Assembly: GCA_964057225.1 (NCBI GenBank)
Contig: OZ059896.1
Span: 21,944,501-22,008,500, forward strand
Direction: 5' to 3'
DNA length: 64,000 bases
Origin: Auanema rhodensis
Taxonomy: Eukaryota > Nematoda > Chromadorea > Rhabditida > Rhabditidae
Of this stretch, positions 36,856-52,100 are shown piece by piece (the stretch's first letter is position 1; each line of letters opens with the position of its first letter). The notes beneath the pieces are model-generated. The model was given only the letters and a program-made list of their open reading frames with translations, was not told the DNA's origin and made no database searches. The translations under genes and the position numbers were made by a program.

Positions 36856-39800
36856 TTTTGTCAAAATGTTTTTGGAAGCAATGTTTAGTGTACATGGAAA
36901 CTCAACATACACTAATGCATCATTTTTTAAACGATCATAACTAATTTTTGTATTAAGCGTTTCTCAATGTAGTATAGTGCATTCGATGCGGATTTTTAAG
37001 CTGCGTCGATCTGTGTTATCAGATTTGCGCTAGCTTAAAAATGCACCGAGATATCAACTGATATAAGTTCACACTTATATCCTCGATTTTCACCCTGAAG
37101 AATTAATTTTTTCGTCGAATAACATTGTCCATCGTCTTTGCTTTGAAAAAAGGAATCTAAAAACATCTACTTTTTGCTAAATTATTTTGAAATTTTTCGA
37201 AAAAATTTTTGTCAAAATGTTTTTGGAAGCAATGTTGAGTGTACATGGAAACTCAACATACACTAATGCATCATGTTTCAAACGATCATAACTAATTTTT
37301 GTATTAAGCGTTTCTCAAGGTAGTATAGTGCATTCGATGCGGATTTTTAAGCTGCGTCGATCTGTGTTATCAGATTTGCGCTAGCTTAAAAATGCACCGA
37401 GATATCAACTGATATAAGTTCACACTTATATCCTTGATTTTCACCCTGAAGAATTAATTTTTTCGTTGAATAACAATGTCCATCGTCTTTGCCTTGAAAA
37501 AAGGAATCTAAAAACATCTACTTTTTGCTAAATTATTTTGAAATTTTTCGAAAAAATTTTTGTCAAAATGTTTTTGGAAGCAATGTTGAGTGTACATGGA
37601 AACTCAACATACACTAATGCATCATTTTTTAAACGATCATAACTAATTTTTGTATTAAGCGTTTCTCAATGTAGTATAGTGCATTCGATGCGGATTTTTA
37701 AGCTGCGTCGATCTGTGTTATCAGATTTGCGCTAGCTTAAAAATGCACCGAGATATCAACTGATATAAGTTCACACTTATATCCTCGATTTTCACCCTGA
37801 AGAATTAATTTTTTCGTCGAATAACATTGTCCATCGTCTTTGCTTTGAAAAAAGGAATCTAAAAACATCTACTTTTTGCTAAATTATTTTGAAATTTTTC
37901 GAAAAAATTTTTGTCAAAATGTTTTTGGAAGCAATGTTGAGTGTACATGGAAACTCAACATACACTAATGCATCATGTTTCAAACGATCATAACTAATTT
38001 TTGTATTAAGCGTTTCTCAAGGTAGTATAGTGCATTCGATGCGGATTTTTAAGCTGCGTCGATCTGTGTTATCAGATTTGCGCTAGCTTAAAAATGCACC
38101 GAGATATCAACTGATATAAGTTCACACTTATATCCTTGATTTTCACCCTGAAGAATTAATTTTTTCGTTGAATAACAATGTCCATCGTCTTTGCCTTGAA
38201 AAAAGGAATCTAAAAACATCTACTTTTTGCTAAATTATTTTGAAATTTTTCGAAAAAATTTTTGTCAAAATGTTTTTGGAAGCAATGTTGAGTGTACATG
38301 GAAACTCAACATACACTAATGCATCATTTTTTAAACGATCATAACTAATTTTTGTATTAAGCGTTTCTCAATGTAGTATAGTGCATTCGATGCGGATTTT
38401 TAAGCTGCGTCGATCTGTGTTATCAGATTTGCGCTAGCTTAAAAATGCACCGAGATATCAACTGATATAAGTTCACACTTATATCCTCGATTTTCACCCT
38501 GAAGAATTAATTTTTTCGTTGAATAACAATGTCCATCGTCTTTGCCTTGAAAAAAGGAATCTAAAAACATCTACTTTTTGCTAAATTATTTTGAAATTTT
38601 TCGAAAAAATTTTTGTCAAAATGTTTTTGGAAGCAATGTTGAGTGTACATGGAAACTCAACATACACTAATGCATCATTTTTTAAACGATCATAACTAAT
38701 TTTTGTATTAAGCGTTTCTCAATGTAGTATAGTGCATTCGATGCGGATTTTTAAGCTGCGTCGATCTGTGTTATCAGATTTGCGCTAGCTTAAAAATGCA
38801 CCGAGATATCAACTGATATAAGTTCACACTTATATCCTCGATTTTCACCCTGAAGAATTAATTTTTTCGTCGAATAACATTGTCCATCGTCTTTGCTTTG
38901 AAAAAAGGAATCTAAAAACATCTACTTTTTGCTAAATTATTTTGAAATTTTTCGAAAAAATTTTTGTCAAAATGTTTTTGGAAGCAATGTTGAGTGTACA
39001 TGGAAACTCAACATACACTAATGCATCATGTTTCAAACGATCATAACTAATTTTTGTATTAAGCGTTTCTCAAGGTAGTATAGTGCATTCGATGCGGATT
39101 TTTAAGCTGCGTCGATCTGTGTTATCAGATTTGCGCTAGCTTAAAAATGCACCGAGATATCAACTGATATAAGTTCACACTTATATCCTTGATTTTCACC
39201 CTGAAGAATTAATTTTTTCGTTGAATAACAATGTCCATCGTCTTTGCCTTGAAAAAAGGAATCTAAAAACATCTACTTTTTGCTAAATTATTTTGAAATT
39301 TTTCGAAAAAATTTTTGTCAAAATGTTTTTGGAAGCAATGTTGAGTGTACATGGAAACTCAACATACACTAATGCATCATTTTTTAAACGATCATAACTA
39401 ATTTTTGTATTAAGCGTTTCTCAATGTAGTATAGTGCATTCGATGCGGATTTTTAAGCTGCGTCGATCTGTGTTATCAGATTTGCGCTAGCTTAAAAATG
39501 CACCGAGATATCAACTGATATAAGTTCACACTTATATCCTCGATTTTCACCCTGAAGAATTAATTTTTTCGTCGAATAACATTGTCCATCGTCTTTGCTT
39601 TGAAAAAAGGAATCTAAAAACATCTACTTTTTGCTAAATTATTTTGAAATTTTTCGAAAAAATTTTTGTCAAAATGTTTTTGGAAGCAATGTTGAGTGTA
39701 CATGGAAACTCAACATACACTAATGCATCATGTTTCAAACGATCATAACTAATTTTTGTATTAAGCGTTTCTCAAGGTAGTATAGTGCATTCGATGCGGA

Positions 39801-41769
39801 TTTTTAAGCTGCGTCGATCTGTGTTATCAGATTTGCGCTAGCTTAAAAATGCACCGAGATATCAACTGATATAAGTTCACACTTATATCCTTGATTTTCA
39901 CCCTGAAGAATTAATTTTTTCGTTGAATAACAATGTCCATCGTCTTTGCCTTGAAAAAAGGAATCTAAAAACATCTACTTTTTGCTAAATTATTTTGAAA
40001 TTTTTCGAAAAAATTTTTGTCAAAATGTTTTTGGAAGCAATGTTGAGTGTACATGGAAACTCAACATACACTAATGCATCATTTTTTAAACGATCATAAC
40101 TAATTTTTGTATTAAGCGTTTCTCAATGTAGTATAGTGCATTCGATGCGGATTTTTAAGCTGCGTCGATCTGTGTTATCAGATTTGCGCTAGCTTAAAAA
40201 TGCACCGAGATATCAACTGATATAAGTTCACACTTATATCCTCGATTTTCACCCTGAAGAATTAATTTTTTCGTCGAATAACATTGTCCATCGTCTTTGC
40301 TTTGAAAAAAGGAATCTAAAAACATCTACTTTTTGCTAAATTATTTTGAAATTTTTCGAAAAAATTTTTGTCAAAATGTTTTTGGAAGCAATGTTGAGTG
40401 TACATGGAAACTCAACATACACTAATGCATCATGTTTCAAACGATCATAACTAATTTTTGTATTAAGCGTTTCTCAAGGTAGTATAGTGCATTCGATGCG
40501 GATTTTTAAGCTGCGTCGATCTGTGTTATCAGATTTGCGCTAGCTTAAAAATGCACCGAGATATCAACTGATATAAGTTCACACTTATAACCTCGATTTT
40601 CACCCTGAAGAATTAATTTTTTCGTCGAATAACATTGTTCATCGTCTTTGCTTTGAAAAAAGGAATCTAAAAACATCTACTTTTTGCTAAATTATTTTGA
40701 AATTTTTCGAAAAAATTTTTGTCAAAATGTTTTTGGAAGCAATGTTGAGTGTACATGGAAACTCAACATACACTAATGCATCATGTTTCAAACGATCATA
40801 ACTAATTTTTGTATTAAGCGTTTCTCAAGGTAGTATAGTGCATTCGATGCGGATTTTTAAGCTGCGTCGATCTGTGTTATCAGATTTGCGCTAGCTTAAA
40901 AATGCACCGAGATATCAACTGATATAAGTTCACACTTATAACCTCGATTTTCACCCTGAAGAATTAATTTTTTCGTCGAATAACATTGTCCATCGTCTTT
41001 GCTTTGAAAAAAGGAATCTAAAAACATCTACTTTTTGCTAAATTATTTTGAAATTTTTCGAAAAAATTTTTGTCAAAATGTTTTTGGAAGCAATGTTGAT
41101 TGTACATGGAAACTCAACATACACTAATGCATCATTTTTCAAACGATCATAACTAATTTTTGTATTAAGCGTTTCTCAATGTAGTATAGTGCATTCGATG
41201 CGGATTTTTAAGCTGCGTCGATCTGTGTTATCAGATTTGCGCTAGCTTAAAAATGCACCGAGATATCAACTGATATAAGTTCACACTTATATCCTCGATT
41301 TTCACCCTGAAGAATTAATTTTTTCGTTGAATAACATTGTCCATCGTCTTTGCTTTGAAAAAAGGAATCTAAAAACATCTACTTTTTGCTAAATTATTTT
41401 GAAATTTTTCGAAAAAATTTTTGTCAAAATGTTTTTGGAAACAATGTTGAGTGTACATGGAAACTCAACATACACTAATGCATCATTTTTCAAACGATCA
41501 TAACTAATTTCTGTATTAAGCGTTTCTCAATGTAGTATAGTGCATTCGATGCGGATTTTTAAGCTGCGTCGATCTGTGTTATCAGATTTGCGCTAGCTTA
41601 AAAATGCACCGAGATATCAACTGATATAAGTTCACACTTATATCCTCGATTTTCACCCTGAAGAATTAATTTTTTCGTTGAATAACAATGTCCATCGTCT
41701 TTGCCTTGAAAAAAGGAATCTAAAAACATCTACTTTTTGCTAAATTATTTTGAAATTTTTCGAAAAAAT
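36856..41769. repeat. Fourteen-monomer tandem duplication, copy 1 (4914 bp)
   Basis: m106 to m119. Mostly alternating A and B monomers (B at m107, m109, m112, m114), interrupted by A-like m110 with GTTGA/CAATG/CCTTG, then two CAAGGTAG monomers with TATAACC (40591, 40942), the first also with TGTTCATCG (40637), then m118 (GATTGTAC, 41098) and m119 (GGAAACAATG, TTTCTG). Every marker recurs 4914 bp downstream. Confidence 0.9.
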
Positions 41770-44700
41770 TTTTGTCAAAATGTTTTTGGAAGCAATGTTG
41801 AGTGTACATGGAAACTCAACATACACTAATGCATCATTTTTTAAACGATCATAACTAATTTTTGTATTAAGCGTTTCTCAATGTAGTATAGTGCATTCGA
41901 TGCGGATTTTTAAGCTGCGTCGATCTGTGTTATCAGATTTGCGCTAGCTTAAAAATGCACCGAGATATCAACTGATATAAGTTCACACTTATATCCTCGA
42001 TTTTCACCCTGAAGAATTAATTTTTTCGTCGAATAACATTGTCCATCGTCTTTGCTTTGAAAAAAGGAATCTAAAAACATCTACTTTTTGCTAAATTATT
42101 TTGAAATTTTTCGAAAAAATTTTTGTCAAAATGTTTTTGGAAGCAATGTTGAGTGTACATGGAAACTCAACATACACTAATGCATCATGTTTCAAACGAT
42201 CATAACTAATTTTTGTATTAAGCGTTTCTCAAGGTAGTATAGTGCATTCGATGCGGATTTTTAAGCTGCGTCGATCTGTGTTATCAGATTTGCGCTAGCT
42301 TAAAAATGCACCGAGATATCAACTGATATAAGTTCACACTTATATCCTTGATTTTCACCCTGAAGAATTAATTTTTTCGTTGAATAACAATGTCCATCGT
42401 CTTTGCCTTGAAAAAAGGAATCTAAAAACATCTACTTTTTGCTAAATTATTTTGAAATTTTTCGAAAAAATTTTTGTCAAAATGTTTTTGGAAGCAATGT
42501 TGAGTGTACATGGAAACTCAACATACACTAATGCATCATTTTTTAAACGATCATAACTAATTTTTGTATTAAGCGTTTCTCAATGTAGTATAGTGCATTC
42601 GATGCGGATTTTTAAGCTGCGTCGATCTGTGTTATCAGATTTGCGCTAGCTTAAAAATGCACCGAGATATCAACTGATATAAGTTCACACTTATATCCTC
42701 GATTTTCACCCTGAAGAATTAATTTTTTCGTCGAATAACATTGTCCATCGTCTTTGCTTTGAAAAAAGGAATCTAAAAACATCTACTTTTTGCTAAATTA
42801 TTTTGAAATTTTTCGAAAAAATTTTTGTCAAAATGTTTTTGGAAGCAATGTTGAGTGTACATGGAAACTCAACATACACTAATGCATCATGTTTCAAACG
42901 ATCATAACTAATTTTTGTATTAAGCGTTTCTCAAGGTAGTATAGTGCATTCGATGCGGATTTTTAAGCTGCGTCGATCTGTGTTATCAGATTTGCGCTAG
43001 CTTAAAAATGCACCGAGATATCAACTGATATAAGTTCACACTTATATCCTTGATTTTCACCCTGAAGAATTAATTTTTTCGTTGAATAACAATGTCCATC
43101 GTCTTTGCCTTGAAAAAAGGAATCTAAAAACATCTACTTTTTGCTAAATTATTTTGAAATTTTTCGAAAAAATTTTTGTCAAAATGTTTTTGGAAGCAAT
43201 GTTGAGTGTACATGGAAACTCAACATACACTAATGCATCATTTTTTAAACGATCATAACTAATTTTTGTATTAAGCGTTTCTCAATGTAGTATAGTGCAT
43301 TCGATGCGGATTTTTAAGCTGCGTCGATCTGTGTTATCAGATTTGCGCTAGCTTAAAAATGCACCGAGATATCAACTGATATAAGTTCACACTTATATCC
43401 TCGATTTTCACCCTGAAGAATTAATTTTTTCGTTGAATAACAATGTCCATCGTCTTTGCCTTGAAAAAAGGAATCTAAAAACATCTACTTTTTGCTAAAT
43501 TATTTTGAAATTTTTCGAAAAAATTTTTGTCAAAATGTTTTTGGAAGCAATGTTGAGTGTACATGGAAACTCAACATACACTAATGCATCATTTTTTAAA
43601 CGATCATAACTAATTTTTGTATTAAGCGTTTCTCAATGTAGTATAGTGCATTCGATGCGGATTTTTAAGCTGCGTCGATCTGTGTTATCAGATTTGCGCT
43701 AGCTTAAAAATGCACCGAGATATCAACTGATATAAGTTCACACTTATATCCTCGATTTTCACCCTGAAGAATTAATTTTTTCGTCGAATAACATTGTCCA
43801 TCGTCTTTGCTTTGAAAAAAGGAATCTAAAAACATCTACTTTTTGCTAAATTATTTTGAAATTTTTCGAAAAAATTTTTGTCAAAATGTTTTTGGAAGCA
43901 ATGTTGAGTGTACATGGAAACTCAACATACACTAATGCATCATGTTTCAAACGATCATAACTAATTTTTGTATTAAGCGTTTCTCAAGGTAGTATAGTGC
44001 ATTCGATGCGGATTTTTAAGCTGCGTCGATCTGTGTTATCAGATTTGCGCTAGCTTAAAAATGCACCGAGATATCAACTGATATAAGTTCACACTTATAT
44101 CCTTGATTTTCACCCTGAAGAATTAATTTTTTCGTTGAATAACAATGTCCATCGTCTTTGCCTTGAAAAAAGGAATCTAAAAACATCTACTTTTTGCTAA
44201 ATTATTTTGAAATTTTTCGAAAAAATTTTTGTCAAAATGTTTTTGGAAGCAATGTTGAGTGTACATGGAAACTCAACATACACTAATGCATCATTTTTTA
44301 AACGATCATAACTAATTTTTGTATTAAGCGTTTCTCAATGTAGTATAGTGCATTCGATGCGGATTTTTAAGCTGCGTCGATCTGTGTTATCAGATTTGCG
44401 CTAGCTTAAAAATGCACCGAGATATCAACTGATATAAGTTCACACTTATATCCTCGATTTTCACCCTGAAGAATTAATTTTTTCGTCGAATAACATTGTC
44501 CATCGTCTTTGCTTTGAAAAAAGGAATCTAAAAACATCTACTTTTTGCTAAATTATTTTGAAATTTTTCGAAAAAATTTTTGTCAAAATGTTTTTGGAAG
44601 CAATGTTGAGTGTACATGGAAACTCAACATACACTAATGCATCATGTTTCAAACGATCATAACTAATTTTTGTATTAAGCGTTTCTCAAGGTAGTATAGT

Positions 44701-46683
44701 GCATTCGATGCGGATTTTTAAGCTGCGTCGATCTGTGTTATCAGATTTGCGCTAGCTTAAAAATGCACCGAGATATCAACTGATATAAGTTCACACTTAT
44801 ATCCTTGATTTTCACCCTGAAGAATTAATTTTTTCGTTGAATAACAATGTCCATCGTCTTTGCCTTGAAAAAAGGAATCTAAAAACATCTACTTTTTGCT
44901 AAATTATTTTGAAATTTTTCGAAAAAATTTTTGTCAAAATGTTTTTGGAAGCAATGTTGAGTGTACATGGAAACTCAACATACACTAATGCATCATTTTT
45001 TAAACGATCATAACTAATTTTTGTATTAAGCGTTTCTCAATGTAGTATAGTGCATTCGATGCGGATTTTTAAGCTGCGTCGATCTGTGTTATCAGATTTG
45101 CGCTAGCTTAAAAATGCACCGAGATATCAACTGATATAAGTTCACACTTATATCCTCGATTTTCACCCTGAAGAATTAATTTTTTCGTCGAATAACATTG
45201 TCCATCGTCTTTGCTTTGAAAAAAGGAATCTAAAAACATCTACTTTTTGCTAAATTATTTTGAAATTTTTCGAAAAAATTTTTGTCAAAATGTTTTTGGA
45301 AGCAATGTTGAGTGTACATGGAAACTCAACATACACTAATGCATCATGTTTCAAACGATCATAACTAATTTTTGTATTAAGCGTTTCTCAAGGTAGTATA
45401 GTGCATTCGATGCGGATTTTTAAGCTGCGTCGATCTGTGTTATCAGATTTGCGCTAGCTTAAAAATGCACCGAGATATCAACTGATATAAGTTCACACTT
45501 ATAACCTCGATTTTCACCCTGAAGAATTAATTTTTTCGTCGAATAACATTGTTCATCGTCTTTGCTTTGAAAAAAGGAATCTAAAAACATCTACTTTTTG
45601 CTAAATTATTTTGAAATTTTTCGAAAAAATTTTTGTCAAAATGTTTTTGGAAGCAATGTTGAGTGTACATGGAAACTCAACATACACTAATGCATCATGT
45701 TTCAAACGATCATAACTAATTTTTGTATTAAGCGTTTCTCAAGGTAGTATAGTGCATTCGATGCGGATTTTTAAGCTGCGTCGATCTGTGTTATCAGATT
45801 TGCGCTAGCTTAAAAATGCACCGAGATATCAACTGATATAAGTTCACACTTATAACCTCGATTTTCACCCTGAAGAATTAATTTTTTCGTCGAATAACAT
45901 TGTCCATCGTCTTTGCTTTGAAAAAAGGAATCTAAAAACATCTACTTTTTGCTAAATTATTTTGAAATTTTTCGAAAAAATTTTTGTCAAAATGTTTTTG
46001 GAAGCAATGTTGATTGTACATGGAAACTCAACATACACTAATGCATCATTTTTCAAACGATCATAACTAATTTTTGTATTAAGCGTTTCTCAATGTAGTA
46101 TAGTGCATTCGATGCGGATTTTTAAGCTGCGTCGATCTGTGTTATCAGATTTGCGCTAGCTTAAAAATGCACCGAGATATCAACTGATATAAGTTCACAC
46201 TTATATCCTCGATTTTCACCCTGAAGAATTAATTTTTTCGTTGAATAACATTGTCCATCGTCTTTGCTTTGAAAAAAGGAATCTAAAAACATCTACTTTT
46301 TGCTAAATTATTTTGAAATTTTTCGAAAAAATTTTTGTCAAAATGTTTTTGGAAACAATGTTGAGTGTACATGGAAACTCAACATACACTAATGCATCAT
46401 TTTTCAAACGATCATAACTAATTTCTGTATTAAGCGTTTCTCAATGTAGTATAGTGCATTCGATGCGGATTTTTAAGCTGCGTCGATCTGTGTTATCAGA
46501 TTTGCGCTAGCTTAAAAATGCACCGAGATATCAACTGATATAAGTTCACACTTATATCCTCGATTTTCACCCTGAAGAATTAATTTTTTCGTTGAATAAC
46601 AATGTCCATCGTCTTTGCCTTGAAAAAAGGAATCTAAAAACATCTACTTTTTGCTAAATTATTTTGAAATTTTTCGAAAAAAT
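41770..46683. repeat. Fourteen-monomer tandem duplication, copy 2 (4914 bp)
   Basis: m120 to m133. CCTTGAT at 42346, 43048, 44101 and 44803 matches 37432, 38134, 39187 and 39889; TATAACC at 45505 and 45856 matches 40591 and 40942; TGTTCATCG at 45551 matches 40637; GATTGTAC at 46012 matches 41098. I noted almost no differences from copy 1 apart from the first monomer, where m106 has the private GTTTAGTG and m120 does not. A third copy starts (m134 and the left of m135) and breaks off: m135 has TATAACC (47260) where CCTTGAT is expected. Confidence 0.9.
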
Positions 46684-49140
46684 TTTTGTCAAAATGTTTT
46701 TGGAAGCAATGTTGAGTGTACATGGAAACTCAACATACACTAATGCATCATTTTTTAAACGATCATAACTAATTTTTGTATTAAGCGTTTCTCAATGTAG
46801 TATAGTGCATTCGATGCGGATTTTTAAGCTGCGTCGATCTGTGTTATCAGATTTGCGCTAGCTTAAAAATGCACCGAGATATCAACTGATATAAGTTCAC
46901 ACTTATATCCTCGATTTTCACCCTGAAGAATTAATTTTTTCGTCGAATAACATTGTCCATCGTCTTTGCTTTGAAAAAAGGAATCTAAAAACATCTACTT
47001 TTTGCTAAATTATTTTGAAATTTTTCGAAAAAATTTTTGTCAAAATGTTTTTGGAAGCAATGTTGAGTGTACATGGAAACTCAACATACACTAATGCATC
47101 ATGTTTCAAACGATCATAACTAATTTTTGTATTAAGCGTTTCTCAAGGTAGTATAGTGCATTCGATGCGGATTTTTAAGCTGCGTCGATCTGTGTTATCA
47201 GATTTGCGCTAGCTTAAAAATGCACCGAGATATCAACTGATATAAGTTCACACTTATAACCTCGATTTTCACCCTGAAGAATTAATTTTTTCGTCGAATA
47301 ACATTGTCCATCGTCTTTGCTTTGAAAAAAGGAATCTAAAAACATCTACTTTTTGCTAAATTATTTTGAAATTTTTCGAAAAAATTTTTGTCAAAATGTT
47401 TTTGGAAACAATGTTGAGTGTACATGGAAACTCAACATACACTAATGCATCATTTTTCAAACGATCATAACTAATTTCTGTATTAAGCGTTTCTCAATGT
47501 AGTATAGTGCATTCGATGCGGATTTTTAAGCTGCGTCGATCTGTGTTATCAGATTTGCGCTAGCTTAAAAATGCACCGAGATATCAACTGATATAAGTTC
47601 ACACTTATATCCTCGATTTTCACCCTGAAGAATTAATTTTTTCGTTGAATAACAATGTCCATCGTCTTTGCCTTGAAAAAAGGAATCTAAAAACATCTAC
47701 TTTTTGCTAAATTATTTTGAAATTTTTCGAAAAAATTTTTGTCAAAATGTTTTTGGAAGCAATGTTGAGTGTACATGGAAACTCAACATACACTAATGCA
47801 TCATTTTTTAAACGATCATAACTAATTTTTGTATTAAGCGTTTCTCAATGTAGTATAGTGCATTCGATGCGGATTTTTAAGCTGCGTCGATCTGTGTTAT
47901 CAGATTTGCGCTAGCTTAAAAATGCACCGAGATATCAACTGATATAAGTTCACACTTATAACCTCGATTTTCACCCTGAAGAATTAATTTTTTCGTCGAA
48001 TAACATTGTCCATCGTCTTTGCTTTGAAAAAAGGAATCTAAAAACATCTACTTTTTGCTAAATTATTTTGAAATTTTTCGAAAAAATTTTTGTCAAAATG
48101 TTTTTGGAAGCAATGTTGATTGTACATGGAAACTCAACATACACTAATGCATCATTTTTCAAACGATCATAACTAATTTTTGTATTAAGCGTTTCTCAAT
48201 GTAGTATAGTGCATTCGATGCGGATTTTTAAGCTGCGTCGATCTGTGTTATCAGATTTGCGCTAGCTTAAAAATGCACCGAGATATCAACTGATATAAGT
48301 TCACACTTATATCCTCGATTTTCACCCTGAAGAATTAATTTTTTCGTTGAATAACATTGTCCATCGTCTTTGCTTTGAAAAAAGGAATCTAAAAACATCT
48401 ACTTTTTGCTAAATTATTTTGAAATTTTTCGAAAAAATTTTTGTCAAAATGTTTTTGGAAACAATGTTGAGTGTACATGGAAACTCAACATACACTAATG
48501 CATCATTTTTCAAACGATCATAACTAATTTCTGTATTAAGCGTTTCTCAATGTAGTATAGTGCATTCGATGCGGATTTTTAAGCTGCGTCGATCTGTGTT
48601 ATCAGATTTGCGCTAGCTTAAAAATGCACCGAGATATCAACTGATATAAGTTCACACTTATATCCTCGATTTTCACCCTGAAGAATTAATTTTTTCGTTG
48701 AATAACAATGTCCATCGTCTTTGCCTTGAAAAAAGGAATCTAAAAACATCTACTTTTTGCTAAATTATTTTGAAATTTTTCGAAAAAATTTTTGTCAAAA
48801 TGTTTTTGGAAGCAATGTTGAGTGTACATGGAAACTCAACATACACTAATGCATCATTTTTCAAACGATCATAACTAATTTTTGTATTAAGCGTTTCTCA
48901 ATGTAGTATAGTGCATTCGATGCGGATTTTTAAGCTGCGTCGATCTGTGTTATCAGATTTGCGCTAGCTTAAAAATGCACCGAGATATCAACTGATATAA
49001 GTTCACACTTATATCCTCGATTTTCACCCTGAAGAATTAATTTTTTCGTTGAATAACAATGTCCATCGTCTTTGCCTTGAAAAAAGGAATCTAAAAACAT
49101 CTACTTTTTGCTAAATTATTTTGAAATTTTTCGAAAAAAT
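46684..49140. repeat. Partial third repeat with recombinant monomers
   Basis: m134 to m140. After an A monomer, m135 combines a B-like left (CAAGGTAG) with the TATAACC/GTCGA right half of m116, m117, m130 and m131. m136 resembles m133 and m119. m137 (47,737-48,087) has TTTTTTAAACG at left and TATAACC (47962) at right. m138 and m139 repeat m132 and m133 exactly six monomers later (GATTGTAC 46012/48118). This is a short 2106-bp repeat nested in the edge of the 14-mer. Confidence 0.8.
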
Positions 49141-52100
49141 TTTTGTCAAAAAGTTTTTGGAAGCAATGTTGAGTGTACATGGAAACTCAACATACACTAA
49201 TGCATCATTTTTCAAACGATCATAACTAATTTTTGTATTAAGCGTTTCTCAATGTAGTATAGTGCATTCGATGCGGATTTTTAAGCTGCGTCGATCTGTG
49301 TTATCAGATTTGCGCTAGCTTAAAAATGCACCGAGATATCAACTGATATAAGTTCACACTTATATCCTCGATTTTCACCCTGAAGAATTAATTTTTTCGT
49401 CGAATAACATTGTCCATCGTCTTTGCTTTGAAAAAAAAAATCTAAAAACATCTACTTTTTGCTAAATTATTTTGAAATTTTTCGAAAAAATTTTTGTCAA
49501 AATGTTTTTGGAAGCAATGTTGAGTGTACATGGAAACTCAACATACACTAATGCATCATGTTTCAAACGATCATAACTAATTTTTGTATTAAGCGTTTCT
49601 CAATGTAGTATAGTGCATTCGATGCAGATTTTTAAGCTGCGTCGATCTGTGTTATCAGATTTGCGCTAGCTTAAAAATGCACCGAGATATCAACTGATAT
49701 AAGTTCACACTTATATCCTCGATTTTCACCCTGAAGAATTAATTTTTTCGTCGAATAACATTGTCCATCGTCTTTGCTTTGAAAAAAGGAATCTAAAAAC
49801 ATCTACTTTTTGCTAAATTATTTTGAAATTTTTCGAAAAAATTTTTGTCAAAAAGTTTTTGGAAGCAATGTTGAGTGTACATGGAAACTCAACATACACT
49901 AATGCATCATGTTTCAAACGATCATAACTAATTTTTGTATTAAGCGTTTCTCAATGTAGTATAGTGCATTCGATGCGGATTTTTAAGCTGCGTCGATCTG
50001 TGTTATCAGATTTGCGCTAGCTTAAAAATGCACCGAGATATCAACTGATATAAGTTCACACTTATATCCTCGATTTTCACCCTGAAGAATTAATTTTTTC
50101 GTTGAATAACATTGTCCATCGTCTTTGCTTTGAAAAAAGGAATCTAAAAACATCTACTTTTTGCTAAATTATTTTGAAATTTTTCGAAAAAATTTTTGTC
50201 AAAATGTTTTTGGAAGCAATGTTGAGTGTACATGGAAACTCAACATACACTAATGCATCATGTTTCAAACGATCATAACTAATTTTTGTATTAAGCGTTT
50301 CTCAAAGTAGTATAGTGCATTCGATGCGGATTTTTAAGCTGCGTCGATCTGTGTTATCAGATTTGCGCTAGCTTAAAAATGCACCGAGATATCAACTGAT
50401 ATAAGTTCACACTTATATCCTCGATTTTCACCTTGAAGAATAAATTTTTTCGTTGAATAACAATGTCCATCGTCTTTGCTTTGAAAAAAGGAATCTAAAA
50501 ACATCTACTTTTTGCTAAATTATTTTGAAATTTTTCGAAAAAATTTTTGTCAAAATGTTTTTGGAAGCAATGTTGAGTGTACATGGAAACTCAACATACA
50601 CTAATGCATCATGTTTCAAACGATCATAACTAATTTTTGTATTAAGCGTTTCTCAAAGTAGTATAGTGCATTCGATGCGGATTTTTAAGCTGCGTCGATC
50701 TGTGTTATCAGATTTGCGCTAGCTTAAAAATGCACCGAGATATCAACTGATATAAGTTCACACTTATATCCTCGATTTTCACCCTGAAGAATAAATTTTT
50801 TCGTTGAATAACAATGTCCATCGTCTTTGCTTTGAAAAAAGGAATCTAAAAACATCTACTTTTTGCTAAATTATTTTGAAATTTTTCGAAAAAATTTTTG
50901 TCAAAATGTTTTTGGAAGCAATGTTGAGTGTACATGGAAACTCAACATACACTAATGCATCATGTTTCAAACGATCATAACTAATTTTTGTATTAAGCGT
51001 TTCTCAAAGTAGTATAGTGCATTCGATGCGGATTTTTAAGCTGCGTCGATCTGTGTTATCAGATTTGCGCTAGCTTAAAAATGCACCGAGATATCAACTG
51101 ATATAAGTTCACACTTATATCCTCGATTTTCACCCTGAAGAATTAGTTTTTTCGTTGAATAACAATGTCCATCGTCTTTGCCTTGAAAAAAGGAATCTAA
51201 AAACATCTACTTTTTGCTAAATTATTTTGAAATTTTTCGAAAAAATTTTTGTCAAAATGTTTTTGGAAGCAATGTTGAGTGTACATGGAAACTCAACATA
51301 CACTAATGCATCATTTTTTAAACGATCATAACTAATTTTTGTATTAAGCGTTTCTCAATGTAGTATAGTGCATTCGATGCGGATTTTTAAGCTGCGTCGA
51401 TCTGTGTTATCAGATTTGCGCTAGCTTAAAAATGCACCGAGATATCAACTGATATAAGTTCACACTTATATCCTCGATTTTCACCCTGAAGAATTAATTT
51501 TTTCGTCGAATAACATTGTCCATCGTCTTTGCTTTGAAAAAAGGAATCTAAAAACATCTACTTTTTGCTAAATTATTTTGAAATTTTTCGAAAAAATTTT
51601 TGTCAAAATGTTTTTGGAAGCAATGTTGAGTGTACATGGAAACTCAACATACACTAATGCATCATGTTTCAAACGATCATAACTAATTTTTGTATTAAGC
51701 GTTTCTCAATGTAGTATAGTGCATTCGATGCGGATTTTTAAGCTGCGTCGATCTGTGTTATCAGATTTGCGCTAGCTTAAAAATGCACCGAGATATCAAC
51801 TGATATAAGTTCACACTTATATCCTCGATTTTCACCCTGAAGAATTAATTTTTTCGTCGAATAACATTGTCCATCGTCTTTGCTTTGAAAAAAGGAATCT
51901 AAAAACATCTACTTTTTGCTAAATTATTTTGAAATTTTTCGAAAAAATTTTTGTCAAAAAGTTTTTGGAAGCAATGTTGAGTGTACATGGAAACTCAACA
52001 TACACTAATGCATCATGTTTCAAACGATCATAACTAATTTTTGTATTAAGCGTTTCTCAATGTAGTATAGTGCATTCGATGCGGATTTTTAAGCTGCGTC

